A stretch of DNA of 46,167 nt from Oscillospiraceae bacterium. GTDB lineage: Bacteria > Bacillota_A > Clostridia > Oscillospirales > Oscillospiraceae. The notes under the pieces were generated by a model that did no database searches, was not told where the DNA came from, and worked only from the letters and a program-made list of their open reading frames with translations. The stretch spans positions 1 through 46,167 of the forward strand of contig JAFYAB010000107.1 of assembly GCA_017540945.1 (NCBI GenBank), in the 5' to 3' direction. This document shows positions 8,310 to 15,522 of the stretch, piece after piece. The position numbers and the translations under genes were made by a program. Every line of letters begins with the position of its first letter. Positions within the stretch are counted from its first letter, which is position 1.

Positions 8310-8807
8310 TTATGTCTTTCCGGCGCTTTTTCCGGCGATTCGTTCCGCTGCGTGGAAAGCCCGGATCAGGAAGCTCCTGCAGGGCAGCAGAAGGACCCAG
8401 ACCCGGACCCATAGACGGTATCGCTTGCTTTGCACGGAAAACTCCCTGCCGTTTCTGCAAATCCTGACGACACAGCCTATAACTTGTTCTGAACGGATGC
8501 CGGGTTCCGTTTTCCATTGATTGTCGCCGCAGCAGGTATAGCTTCCATCCTTCTGTACAGAGACGATGCGATGCAGAACATATAGCCCATTCGCTCTACG
8601 GTAAAGCGGAAGATCGTACTTTTTGAGTACGCCACGGGCCTGTTCCAGCGTAATCTGATCCCGGCCGCCGACCATGGTGGGGTAATTGCTTGTCCCAGTA
8701 ACCGTCAATTTGATTGAACCGCCGGATGCAAGCAGCTCCTGTAAAACGGGCTCTATTTCGGCAAGAGAAATCTGCTTTACAGCGGTGACCGAACGATTGT
8801 CAGTCAT
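8310..8807 (-). CDS. S24/S26 signal-peptidase-like protein
   Basis: About 165 residues. The core resembles S26 peptidases: TVTGTSNYPTM carries the putative catalytic Ser (usual GxSMxPT, here with Asn in place of Met), followed by a GRDQITL strand, YRRANGLYVLHRIVSV and a CGDNQW motif. The second catalytic residue would be the His in VLHRIV, as in SipW/ER-type signal peptidases, not the Lys of bacterial LepB. A hydrophobic stretch near the C-terminus (RVWVLLLPCRSFLI) could be a membrane anchor. The ATG at 8807 overlaps the pqqD-like gene by 8 bases, implying translational coupling. The substrate is unknown; no precursor peptide was recognised nearby. Confidence 0.75.
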   Translation of the reverse strand: MTDNRSVTAVKQISLAEIEPVLQELLASGGSIKLTVTGTSNYPTMVGGRDQITLEQARGVLKKYDLPLYRRANGLYVLHRIVSVQKDGSYTCCGDNQWKTEPGIRSEQVIGCVVRICRNGREFSVQSKRYRLWVRVWVLLLPCRSFLIRAFHAAERIAGKSAGKT

Positions 8808-9069
8808 CGAGACAGCCTGCTTCCAAGAGCGTTTTGACGAAATACCGCACGCTCTCACGGGCAGTGGGTTCGTCTACGTCAGTATAATTTTCCAGAATCG
8901 CAGACACCAGCTCATCCTCAGTCGCGCCCTTTTCCAGACGCTCCCACAGGAACGCGCCGGAATCATTGAGATTGATGATGCCGTTGAAATCCAGGGTGCG
9001 CTTGCCCACGGAAACAACGATTTTACAGCCCGCAATGGAGCGCAGCATAAAGCCGGATTTGGTTTTCAT
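8800..9069 (-). CDS. PqqD family protein
   Basis: An 89-residue winged-helix protein of the PqqD type, which in peptide-modification pathways acts as a RiPP recognition element binding a leader peptide. The family pattern is visible: GRTL-like core (VGKRTLDFNGIINLNDSGAFLW), WERLEKGATEDELVSAIL and a C-terminal helix with FVKTLLEAGCLDD. It is translationally coupled to the S26-like peptidase (8-base overlap) and starts 18 bases after xerD. No radical SAM enzyme or Cys-rich precursor is seen in the window, so whether this is a RiPP remnant or a stand-alone maturation pair is open. Confidence 0.85.
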   Translation of the reverse strand: MKTKSGFMLRSIAGCKIVVSVGKRTLDFNGIINLNDSGAFLWERLEKGATEDELVSAILENYTDVDEPTARESVRYFVKTLLEAGCLDD

Positions 9070-9087
9070 ATGTTGTTACCCGCTTTC

Positions 9088-9969
9088 TTAAGCCTTCGGA
9101 TGGAATTTGTTATAGACAGATTTCAGATTTTGCTTGACGATCTGAGCGTAAATCTGTGTGGAGGAAATATCGCTGTGACCCAGCATCTCCTGAATGGATT
9201 TGAGGTCCGCTCCGTTTTCCAGCAAATGGGCAGCAAAGCTGTGCCGCAGCGTATGCGGCGTGATATCCTTTTGGATATTTGCGGTCTGCTGATAGTGCTT
9301 GATGATCTTCCAGAAGCCCTGACGGGACATACGTTCCCCGCTGAGATTGACGAACAGCGCCGTTTCATTGGGATCGGCGATCATACTGGGCCGGATCTGT
9401 GTCAGATAGGTCTGAATGGCACGGATCGCTGCCGGATAGAGCGGGATCATCCTGGATTTTCCGCCGCTGCAGCGAATGAAGCCGGCGGGGATGTTCACAT
9501 CGTCCACATCTAAGGAGATCAGCTCGCTCACGCGAATACCGGTGGCGTAGAGCAGCTCCAGCATGGCTTTATCCCGGAAGCCCTTCGGATCGGTGCACTG
9601 GGGCTGTTCCAGCAGCAGCTCTACTTCCCGGCCGGTCAAAATCTGCGGAAGCTTCTTCTCGACCTTTGCCAAGTGGATGGATTTCACAGGATTTGCTTCC
9701 ATGTATCCGGAAGTGGCCAGATATCCGTAAAAGCCCTTGATGGACGCAAGGCTGCGCGTAACGGTCGCGGAGGATTTTCCGTTGTTGGTCATCCAGGCAA
9801 AATACAGGGCGGCCTGATCCTGCGTAACCTGATCCAGCGGTATATCCAGATAATCGCAGACGTACTTATCAAATTGTTTGAGATCTCGTATGTAAGAGGC
9901 GACAGTGTTTGCAGAAGACTTTTTTACTTCCAGCAAATAAGCCTCGTACAGGCTGATATAATCCGTCAT
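9088..9969 (-). CDS. xerD: Site-specific tyrosine recombinase XerD
   Basis: A 293-residue Xer recombinase of normal length. Catalytic residues are visible: Arg in ATGIRVSEL, the GGKSRMIPL hairpin Lys, HTLRH, LGHSD and the Tyr of TQIYAQ. XerD with XerC resolves chromosome dimers at dif. The ATG at 9969 is preferred over an in-frame TTG two codons upstream. It is 28 bases downstream of a SpoIIM-like membrane gene, echoing the spoIIM-xerD neighbourhood known in Bacillus and clostridia, which supports calling this one XerD and the protein at 83-1075 a paralogue. Confidence 0.88.
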   Translation of the reverse strand: MTDYISLYEAYLLEVKKSSANTVASYIRDLKQFDKYVCDYLDIPLDQVTQDQAALYFAWMTNNGKSSATVTRSLASIKGFYGYLATSGYMEANPVKSIHLAKVEKKLPQILTGREVELLLEQPQCTDPKGFRDKAMLELLYATGIRVSELISLDVDDVNIPAGFIRCSGGKSRMIPLYPAAIRAIQTYLTQIRPSMIADPNETALFVNLSGERMSRQGFWKIIKHYQQTANIQKDITPHTLRHSFAAHLLENGADLKSIQEMLGHSDISSTQIYAQIVKQNLKSVYNKFHPKA

Positions 9970-9997
9970 ATTCAATCGTTCTTTCGTAATCTTCGTA

Positions 9998-10489
9998 TTA
10001 AAGAAGCAGAACCTTCAAAAGGGTCCCGATCAAAGGCAGGAAGCATGCGGGGATCAGAAGCCAGATCGCAGGATGCGCCTCGTCGATCTGATCGATCCAG
10101 AGTGAGGAAATCGCCAGATACCCGGGCAAGGGAAGCACCGACTCGAAAAACAGAGCACAGAGCATGGGAATGCAGAGCGAAGCGCCGGTGGACGTAATCG
10201 CGCAGATCGCATAGGCGATCGCAGCGCCTTTGATAAAAAACAGAATCCGAAACAAAGCCTTGTTTTGCAGAAGCAGCGGCACCGTCATGAGAATGGGAAA
10301 AACCGAGGCGTGCAGCCAGCTTTGCAGGATAGAGGCCGATTTCAAGTTTGCAGGAAAACACAAGACGCTCCCGTGGATGCTCTGACAAAGAGCGCCAAGC
10401 AGAGACCCGAGCATCAGACAGAGACAAAATAACCGTATTTCGCCGCTTAAGAATGAAATACGGGCCCGCAGCCTTTGTAATTGTGCCAT
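9998..10489 (-). CDS. Polytopic membrane protein, candidate SpoIIM
   Basis: A 163-residue protein with about five hydrophobic segments (IRLFCLCLMLGSLLGALC, SVFPILMTVPLLLQN, ILFFIKGAAIAYAICAI, LCIPMLCALFF, IWLLIPACFLPLIGTLLKVLLL). A clear GGGAGG precedes the ATG at 10489. Position directly upstream of xerD is where spoIIM sits in many sporulating Firmicutes, and the LFFIKGAAIAYAI segment recalls SpoIIM. The overall sequence is too diverged for me to be sure. SpoIIM is part of the DMP peptidoglycan hydrolase complex for engulfment. Alternatively this is an unrelated membrane protein. Confidence 0.6.
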   Translation of the reverse strand: MAQLQRLRARISFLSGEIRLFCLCLMLGSLLGALCQSIHGSVLCFPANLKSASILQSWLHASVFPILMTVPLLLQNKALFRILFFIKGAAIAYAICAITSTGASLCIPMLCALFFESVLPLPGYLAISSLWIDQIDEAHPAIWLLIPACFLPLIGTLLKVLLL

Positions 10490-10798
10490 GTGAACCTCCC
10501 AAATCAAAAACCATATCCGGGCGGGCAACAGAGCACAATTTGAAGAAAGGCGTTATTTTCACCAAGCGATTCTGTCTTGGTGCTCTGTTAATATACTCGA
10601 AAAAAGCTGTTTTTTCAAGCCTTTTTCTCGAAACACCCGTTTTTTGTGAATTATTGACATATATTATGTTAATTATATTATGTAAACTTCTGAACCGAAT
10701 CAATCCGTTGTGGTCAACAATTCTGTCAAGCCCCTATATCTTGAATTTCATTTTGAAAAACAAGCTGTTAAGCTATCGGCATTAAGCACAAAGCTCAT
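10490..10798 (-). promoter_or_regulatory. 309-base AT-rich leader region upstream of the SpoIIM-like gene
   Basis: On the minus strand TTTACA (10686-10681) and TATATG (10663-10658), 17 bases apart, could be a promoter. Downstream lie an inner hairpin CACCAAG/CTTGGTG (10560-10566, 10576-10582) and an outer pair AACAGAGCAC/GTGCTCTGTT (10527-10536, 10580-10589). The two share the bases GTG at 10580-10582 and so are mutually exclusive alternatives. An opposing plus-strand TTGACA (10654-10659) with TATTAT (10676-10681) overlaps it but has no gene ahead. No ORF is supported here. Confidence 0.4.
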
Positions 10799-11209
10799 TT
10801 ACAGGCAAACGGATCTTCGCTCTCTTGAACCCAGAAATCCGCCAAGTAAGCTTGTGCAGCCTGTGATCCAAAAGATCATACCGGACGGAGCCCCTTCTTC
10901 CCTTCCGACTGTGTAAGGACAAAAGGCCAAGCCCATAAGGATCAGTCCCATACCAAGCGCCTGAAGCAGCTTTGCCCTTCTCCCCTGTTTTGCGGTCAGA
11001 AAGCTGCCAAGAAGGACCGCGGCGCCATATGCCGCCTTTACGATCGTATTTGCCAACTCTATGGAAACAATTTCTTTTTGCAAAAGCAGCGCGGTGACGC
11101 TTACCGATACCAGAAGCAATAGCGCACCGGACAACAATCCTGTAAAGAAACCTGCGCCTGAAAAATGCTTTCTCTGTTTCAGGACCCTGACAGCATGATG
11201 ATTTTGCAT
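10799..11209 (-). CDS. Small membrane protein, TIGR04086-like
   Basis: A 136-residue protein with four hydrophobic helices (GAGFFTGLLSGALLLLVSVSVTALL, KAAYGAAVLLGSFLTAKQG, LLQALGMGLILMGLAFC, GMIFWITGCTSLLGGFLG). The length and the AAVLLGSFLTAKQG segment suit the clostridial TIGR04086 family (YrzE-type membrane proteins) of unknown function. GGGGAGA precedes the ATG at 11209. The next gene upstream is followed by a strong terminator, so this gene is probably monocistronic, but no convincing promoter was seen in the roughly 115 bases upstream. Confidence 0.7.
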   Translation of the reverse strand: MQNHHAVRVLKQRKHFSGAGFFTGLLSGALLLLVSVSVTALLLQKEIVSIELANTIVKAAYGAAVLLGSFLTAKQGRRAKLLQALGMGLILMGLAFCPYTVGREEGAPSGMIFWITGCTSLLGGFLGSRERRSVCL

Positions 11210-11323
11210 ATGATCTCCCCTTTCGCTTCATCCTATGCAGAGTCCTTTCCGTCCATGCAAAAGACTGGGGCGGGTTTTCGGCATGGAATCGTTATCCGGG
11301 AAAACCGGAAATAGCCGCGCCGA

Positions 11324-11358
11324 TAAAAAAACGGCACAGGCCATGGTGGCTGTGCCGT
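11324..11358 (-). terminator. Intrinsic terminator of the iminopeptidase gene
   Basis: On the minus strand a 9-base stem ACGGCACAG/CTGTGCCGT (11358-11350 with 11339-11331) is followed by a seven-T run. It begins 10 bases after the stop codon at 11368. Confidence 0.9.
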
Positions 11359-11367
11359 AATTCTGCA

Positions 11368-12243
11368 TTATTGGTTCATCCAGTCCTTCAGGACCGCAAG
11401 ATAACGCTCTGTGTCTTCCGCAAAACACATATGTCGGCAATCCCGAAAGAGCTCCCACCGGGCGTTCGGAATGCGATCATACATGGTTTTTGCGATGTAC
11501 GGCGTGCAAAGATCGTTGCCGCCGCTGATGATCAGAGTCGGGATCTGAATGCTGTTCAGGCGGTCGGTTACGTCAAAGTCCTTCAGCGTCCCGACCGGTG
11601 TAAATTCATTGGGCCCCCAAGCGGTAAGATAGGATTCCCTGCCGCTGCGTTTTTGCCGTTTGAGGCAGTCCGGAGCGTCTGGTCTCGGAGCGCCGCCGCA
11701 GTGCAGCTCCATATAGAGGCGTTCCGCTTCCTGATAGCTTTTGGAAGTATAATCGCCGCGTTTGACGGCATTGCGGATTGCCGCCTGGGTTCTGAGCGGC
11801 AGCTGACGGATCATTCGCGCCTGCTCCTCTCCCCAAAGACGGCTGGACGGAAGCGTGCTGGAAAGCACGATCCCCCTGACCCCGGAATCCGGATACCTGC
11901 AAACGTATTCCAATAACAGCATTCCGCCCCAGGATTGGCCCAGCAGTATGACCTCGTCCAAACCAAGCGCTTTGCGGACCGTTTTTAACTCTTCCAACCA
12001 GGTTTCCATGTTCCAGAGCTCCGGGTGACCCTCCAGATAGGAATTGCCGCAACCCAGCTGATCGTAGCAGATCAGCCGACGATCATCCTCCTCGGCCAGA
12101 CGATCCAAAAGCTCAAAATAGTTGTGCGTAGAGCCCGGCCCGCCATGAAGCATGAGCAATGGCGTTTTCTTTACGCTGGCCGGCCCCGCGATCCGGTAAT
12201 AGGTTTGATATTCCAGGAAGCTGATATAGCCGTCAATGATCAT
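11368..12243 (-). CDS. Proline iminopeptidase-type alpha/beta hydrolase
   Basis: A 291-residue cytoplasmic hydrolase of the S33 family. The HGGPGSTHNYFELL oxyanion region, the nucleophile elbow GQSWGG (catalytic Ser), the acid in ISGGNDLCTP and the final His in RDCRHMCF complete the triad. The MLHGGPGS and DQLGCGNS motifs are typical of proline iminopeptidase/tricorn-factor F1 enzymes, which release N-terminal proline or other residues from small peptides. A ribosome binding site GGAGGG precedes the ATG at 12243. The gene stands alone with its own terminator. Confidence 0.88.
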   Translation of the reverse strand: MIIDGYISFLEYQTYYRIAGPASVKKTPLLMLHGGPGSTHNYFELLDRLAEEDDRRLICYDQLGCGNSYLEGHPELWNMETWLEELKTVRKALGLDEVILLGQSWGGMLLLEYVCRYPDSGVRGIVLSSTLPSSRLWGEEQARMIRQLPLRTQAAIRNAVKRGDYTSKSYQEAERLYMELHCGGAPRPDAPDCLKRQKRSGRESYLTAWGPNEFTPVGTLKDFDVTDRLNSIQIPTLIISGGNDLCTPYIAKTMYDRIPNARWELFRDCRHMCFAEDTERYLAVLKDWMNQ

Positions 12244-12406
12244 AAAAAGCCCTCCGAGAAAAAAGACAGCTGCTCTTTGAGCGGCCGCTTCTTTGTGTCA
12301 ATTGGTTGCGAAAAAGATGGATTTGAGTTTTGGACAGATGGATTCAAACGCTCCAAGACCGGGCGTAAGAATCCGTTTCAAGGATGATTTTCTTACGAGC
12401 AGGGAA

Positions 12407-12709
12407 TTACCTCTGTTTTTTTCTGAAATCCGCCGTATCCTGTATCGCCCTGGGGAGCCAAACTGCGTTTGCGTAATCTAAAGGGATCACCAGCTCCCGT
12501 ATTTTGTCATTTTCGGCAGGCCTCCTTATATCATCCGGCAAATAGGACAGTCCGACCTCCCTTAAACTTAAAACGCTGTCGTGGATCCAGCCGACCGCCT
12601 GCCCGTCGCAATACAGGCAATAGCAGCCGAACATCTTTTTTGTTTCGACGCGTAAACCGCCAAGATGATCCAGCCACTCTTGAACGATCCTTTCATCTTC
12701 GCAAGCCAT
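12407..12709 (-). CDS. TfoX/Sxy N-terminal domain protein
   Basis: A roughly 100-residue protein with the TfoX-N pattern: an early ERIVQEWLDHLGGLRVETKKMFGCYCLYCDGQAVGWIHDSVLSLR core and a C-terminal DYANAVWLPRAIQDTADF. In Proteobacteria full-length TfoX activates competence; isolated TfoX-N proteins in Firmicutes have no assigned role. The start is uncertain: ATG at 12709, with GTG codons at 12715 and 12730 as alternatives (GGTGGTG is just upstream). A gap of 163 bases separates it from the iminopeptidase gene; nothing recognisable is seen there. Confidence 0.8.
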   Translation of the reverse strand: MACEDERIVQEWLDHLGGLRVETKKMFGCYCLYCDGQAVGWIHDSVLSLREVGLSYLPDDIRRPAENDKIRELVIPLDYANAVWLPRAIQDTADFRKKQR

Positions 12710-12814
12710 ACGCACACCACCGTCAATCACAGTTTAACTCGGTTCTGTTATTTCATTACCAGCTGTCGGGAGGAACTGAAGAATGAAGTCTTGAAACAAA
12801 AAAATGAAGAATAC

Positions 12815-12857
12815 AAAGCGAAAATCCTGCCGCCTTCGTCGACAGGATTTTCGCTTT
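12815..12857 (-). terminator. Terminator of the tRNA-Ser genes
   Basis: A perfect 15-base stem, AAAGCGAAAATCCTG (12815-12829) with CAGGATTTTCGCTTT (12843-12857), begins directly at the CCA end of tRNA-Ser(GCT). On the minus strand a TTTTTTT run follows about 11 bases later. Confidence 0.85.
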
Positions 12858-12948
12858 GGCGGAGTGGGAGGGATTTGAACCCTCGCGCGCTTTTTAGACG
12901 CCTACTCCCTTAGCAGGGGAGCCCCTTCGGCCTCTTGGGTACCACTCC
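12857..12948 (-). tRNA. tRNA-Ser (GCT anticodon)
   Basis: A 92-base class II tRNA. The acceptor stem GGAGTGG pairs with CCACTCC, the discriminator is G and CCA is encoded (12857-12859). The anticodon stem-loop CTCCCCTGCTAAGGGAG gives anticodon GCT. There is a long variable arm, and the T-loop reads GGTTCAAATCC. It is 34 bases downstream of tRNA-Ser(TGA), and both are probably on one transcript. Confidence 0.96.
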
Positions 12949-12982
12949 GAATATGTTCACGATATGAATCGGAAAAATCTTT

Positions 12983-13071
12983 TGGCGGAGAGAGTGGGAT
13001 TCGAACCCACGGCCCGTTGCCGGGTCACCGGTTTTCAAGACCGGCTCCTTAAACCGCTCGGACATCTCTCC
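12983..13071 (-). tRNA. tRNA-Ser (TGA anticodon)
   Basis: An 89-base class II tRNA. The acceptor stem GGAGAGA pairs with TCTCTCC, the discriminator is G and CCA is encoded (12983-12985). The anticodon stem-loop CCGGTCTTGAAAACCGG gives anticodon TGA. A long variable arm and the T-loop GGTTCGAATCC are present. Confidence 0.96.
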
Positions 13072-13085
13072 GAATTTGCTCAAAT

Positions 13086-13114
13086 AAAATACCATACTTT
13101 GCTGCGTTTGTCAA
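13086..13114 (-). promoter_or_regulatory. Promoter of the tRNA-Ser genes
   Basis: On the minus strand TTGACA (13114-13109) and TATTTT (13091-13086) are 17 bases apart, 15 bases before the 5' end of tRNA-Ser(TGA). Confidence 0.75.
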
Positions 13115-13163
13115 GGCTGAATTTCCGCTGACCAAGCTTTTCAAAATTTGATAAAAGTTTTTC

Positions 13164-13191
13164 TTGATTTTTGAAAATTATATGTTATAAT
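13164..13191 (+). promoter_or_regulatory. Promoter of tRNA-Val
   Basis: TTGATT (13164-13169) and TATAAT (13186-13191) are 16 bases apart and 11 bases before the tRNA. Confidence 0.8.
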
Positions 13192-13202
13192 ACCTTGCGT
13201 AT

Positions 13203-13279
13203 GGAGGCTTAGCTCAGCTGGTTAGAGCGCCTGCTTCACACGCAGGAGGTCACTGGTTCGAGTCCAGCAGTCTCCACCA
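13203..13279 (+). tRNA. tRNA-Val (CAC anticodon)
   Basis: A 77-base tRNA. The acceptor stem GGAGGCT pairs with AGTCTCC (one G-T pair), the discriminator is A and CCA is encoded. The anticodon stem CCTGC/GCAGG encloses TTCACAC, giving anticodon CAC. The T-loop GGTTCGAGTCC is normal. It has its own promoter and terminator. Confidence 0.96.
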
Positions 13280-13282
13280 GCA

Positions 13283-13322
13283 AAGAAACCTCTTTTGTCT
13301 GCCTGGGCAAGAGAGGTTTCTT
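13283..13322 (+). terminator. Terminator of tRNA-Val
   Basis: An 11-base perfect stem, AAGAAACCTCT (13283-13293) with AGAGGTTTCTT (13312-13322), four bases after the CCA. It is followed by a T-rich stretch (CGTTGTTT). Confidence 0.8.
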
Positions 13323-13391
13323 CGTTGTTTCATGAGGTCGAAAATGCTATAATCATTTCCGTGAATCGCAGTTTGCAGGGGGATCGGGCGC

Positions 13392-14285
13392 ATGGAGGAA
13401 AAACAGCGGCTGACGGTATCCGAGGTCAGAACGGTACTTGCCAAATTTGGTCTGTCGGGAGGGAGCGATTGGTCTGTCAGAGCCTTCGTCTCCGACGAGG
13501 ACGGGAGCGAATATGCGGTCTGGCTGGTTGATAACGGACATAGGAAATACGTTCTGAAAAAGGCAAAGGCCTATGAGATCGACGTTTATCGCAGCTTCTT
13601 CAGCAGCGGACAGTCGTATGTTCCCTCTTTTTTTGGCTCCTGCCATGATAACGGCCGGGACTATTTCCTGACTGAGTATTTTGCGGGTACTGATCTGCGA
13701 GTCTGCGACAGAAAAAGACTGATCCGTGTGCTGGATGCACTGGCAGACATGCAGAATGAATTCTGGGAGCGCACAGAGCTTTACGACGCCTGTGTTACCA
13801 TGGAAAAGTCGCTGGAAGCGGTAAGAAACCGCGGCAAATACCTCGGATCCGAGCTGCTCAAGAAGGCATACCGCAAGTTTGAGCAGGTATACCGGGAAAC
13901 ACCGCGCTCGCTTTGCCATGACGATCTGCTGCCGATCAACGTACTTGTGAACAACGAACGGGCCGTGTTCATTGATTGGGAGTACGGCGGCGTCCTCCCC
14001 TACCTGGGTGCTTTTGCGCGTCTGATCGCCCACGGCAGAGAAGACAGAAATTACTATTTCTACATGTCTGCTGAAGACCGTGAATTTGCAATAGCATATT
14101 ATTATAACATACTGGCGAAACAGCATGGGATCTCGCAGGAGGAGTTCCGGCAGACGCTGGATTATTTCCTGTTTTATGAGTATTGTGAATGGATCATGCT
14201 TGGCAACCGTTACGATTCCCGCAGCGATGAAAGATACATGTATTATCTGAACCTGGCCGAGCAGCTGGCGAAAAAACTTGTTTAG
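13392..14285 (+). CDS. Phosphotransferase, aminoglycoside/choline-kinase family
   Basis: A 297-residue kinase-fold protein. The APH motif HxDxxxxN is complete at H176, D178 and N183 (CHDDLLPINVLV), and the metal-binding Asp is D195 in FIDWEYG. The N-terminal lobe has a plausible ATP-binding Lys in RKYVLKKAKAYEIDVYRSF. The substrate is unknown: the family covers aminoglycosides, choline, homoserine and sugars. Its neighbours are tRNA-Val and glycosyltransferases, which do not decide it. The GGGGG ahead of the ATG at 13392 is an acceptable ribosome binding site. I would not call this a resistance gene without testing. Confidence 0.85.
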   Translation: MEEKQRLTVSEVRTVLAKFGLSGGSDWSVRAFVSDEDGSEYAVWLVDNGHRKYVLKKAKAYEIDVYRSFFSSGQSYVPSFFGSCHDNGRDYFLTEYFAGTDLRVCDRKRLIRVLDALADMQNEFWERTELYDACVTMEKSLEAVRNRGKYLGSELLKKAYRKFEQVYRETPRSLCHDDLLPINVLVNNERAVFIDWEYGGVLPYLGAFARLIAHGREDRNYYFYMSAEDREFAIAYYYNILAKQHGISQEEFRQTLDYFLFYEYCEWIMLGNRYDSRSDERYMYYLNLAEQLAKKLV

Positions 14286-14322
14286 CTCTCCAAATTCCCG
14301 TATGCCGCGCTATCCAAAAATG

Positions 14323-14370
14323 ACAGCAATAACGAGAGAACGTACTTCTGCGTTCTCTCGTTATTGCTGT
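14323..14370. terminator. Bidirectional terminator with a 20-base perfect stem
   Basis: The arms at 14323-14342 and 14351-14370 are perfect reverse complements (ACAGCAATAACGAGAGAACG on the left), with an 8-base loop. They lie between the convergent genes ending at 14285 and 14380. Confidence 0.9.
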
Positions 14371-14379
14371 TAATGGATT

Positions 14380-15342
14380 TTATTTCGCGTTTTGTTGACC
14401 GTCCTCTTTCAGCTTGCGCAGATAGTCCTCATGGATCCCGATGAGTCTTGCCTCAAAGTCCTGGCGATCCTTTTGCCGCATGGTGTGCAGAATCAGACCG
14501 GAGAACAGGGACTGCAGCGCCGCGATTGCGACAAAGCCGCAGGTGATCAGGGTGGGAAAACGCTTCACAAGGCCGGTTTTGAAATATTCCGCCAGCACAG
14601 GGATGAAAAAGCCAAGGGACAGCAGAAAAAGGATCGCGGCGATCAGGCTGAAATAGCCGAAGGGCTTATAGCTGCGGAACAGCCTGCCGACGGTGCGCAG
14701 CACCTTGAAGCCGTCGGAGTAGGTGTTCAGCTTGGATTCGCTGCCCTGGGGACGGTCCCGGTAATCGATGACGACATTCTCCACATACATGTTTTTATCA
14801 ATGGCATGGATGGTCATTTCCGTCTCAATCTCAAAGCCCTTGGAGAGCACGGGAAAGCTCTTGACAAACTGATAATTGAAGGCCCGATAGCCGGTCATCA
14901 CATCCTTGATGTCGCTGTGGAAAATGGTGTTGATCGTGCCCCTGACCAGCGTATTTCCAAAGTTATGGAAGGGACGTTTGTTTTCGGTAAAGTATGTGGA
15001 GGACAGCCGATCTCCCACCACCATATCCGCCTTTTTTCCCAGGATGGGCGCCACCAGCGCGGGTGCGCATTCGGCGGGATAGGTATCGTCGCCGTCGACC
15101 ATGACATAGCATTCGGCGTCAATCTCCCGGAACATGCGGCGAATCACGTGCCCCTTGCCTTGCCGGTATTCCTGCCGCACCACAGCGCCTGCGTCCTTTG
15201 CCAGCTCCGCGGTGCCGTCAGTGGAGTTGTTGTCGTAGACGTATACCGTGCAGCCTGGCAGCACGCGTCGAAAATCCGTCACAACCTTTTGGACGGTTTT
15301 CGCTTCGTTGTAGCATGGAACCAATACAGCGATTTTATCCAT
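14380..15342 (-). CDS. Family 2 glycosyltransferase (DPM1/GtrB-like)
   Basis: A 320-residue membrane-associated glycosyltransferase. The GT-A domain has VLVPCYNEAKTV, the nucleotide/metal site VMVDGDDTYP and KDVMTGYRAF. It is followed by two C-terminal membrane helices (YFSLIAAILFLLSLGFFIPV and LITCGFVAIAALQSLFSGLIL). This is the GtrB/dolichyl-phosphate sugar synthase layout, which makes polyprenyl-phosphate sugar. Divergently next to it is a GtrII-like membrane protein, so the two may be a glycan decoration pair. The start at 15342 has AAAGGAGG just upstream. Confidence 0.92.
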   Translation of the reverse strand: MDKIAVLVPCYNEAKTVQKVVTDFRRVLPGCTVYVYDNNSTDGTAELAKDAGAVVRQEYRQGKGHVIRRMFREIDAECYVMVDGDDTYPAECAPALVAPILGKKADMVVGDRLSSTYFTENKRPFHNFGNTLVRGTINTIFHSDIKDVMTGYRAFNYQFVKSFPVLSKGFEIETEMTIHAIDKNMYVENVVIDYRDRPQGSESKLNTYSDGFKVLRTVGRLFRSYKPFGYFSLIAAILFLLSLGFFIPVLAEYFKTGLVKRFPTLITCGFVAIAALQSLFSGLILHTMRQKDRQDFEARLIGIHEDYLRKLKEDGQQNAK

Positions 15343-15383
15343 GTCGGGCCTCCTTTGCAAAGCGCGTGAATCTGTATGAATTA

Positions 15384-15412
15384 ACTGTATCATGGGCGAA
15401 ACTTTTTGTCAA
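15384..15412 (-). promoter_or_regulatory. Promoter of the GT2 gene
   Basis: On the minus strand TTGACA (15412-15407) and TACAGT (15389-15384) are separated by 17 bases, about 40 bases before the start codon. Confidence 0.75.
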
Positions 15413-15453
15413 TCGCCACATGAGTCCTTTTTCCGAAATAATCCGCTTCTCCG

Positions 15454-15482
15454 TTGCAAATCCATGCGCTGTGTGGTAAAAT
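15454..15482 (+). promoter_or_regulatory. Promoter of the GtrII-like gene
   Basis: TTGCAA (15454-15459) and TAAAAT (15477-15482) are separated by 17 bases, with TGG before the -10 (extended -10). Confidence 0.7.
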
Positions 15483-15522
15483 AAATCACAGAAAAAGTTA
15501 CATGAAACGGAGAGATCCACCC

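Noticed and set aside
10654..10681. Plus-strand TTGACA/TATTAT promoter-like pair
   Set aside because: No plus-strand gene lies downstream; the region is AT-rich and a chance match, though an antisense RNA cannot be excluded.
13392..14285. Aminoglycoside resistance gene
   Set aside because: Only the general APH kinase motif is present; the family has many other substrates and there is no mobile context.
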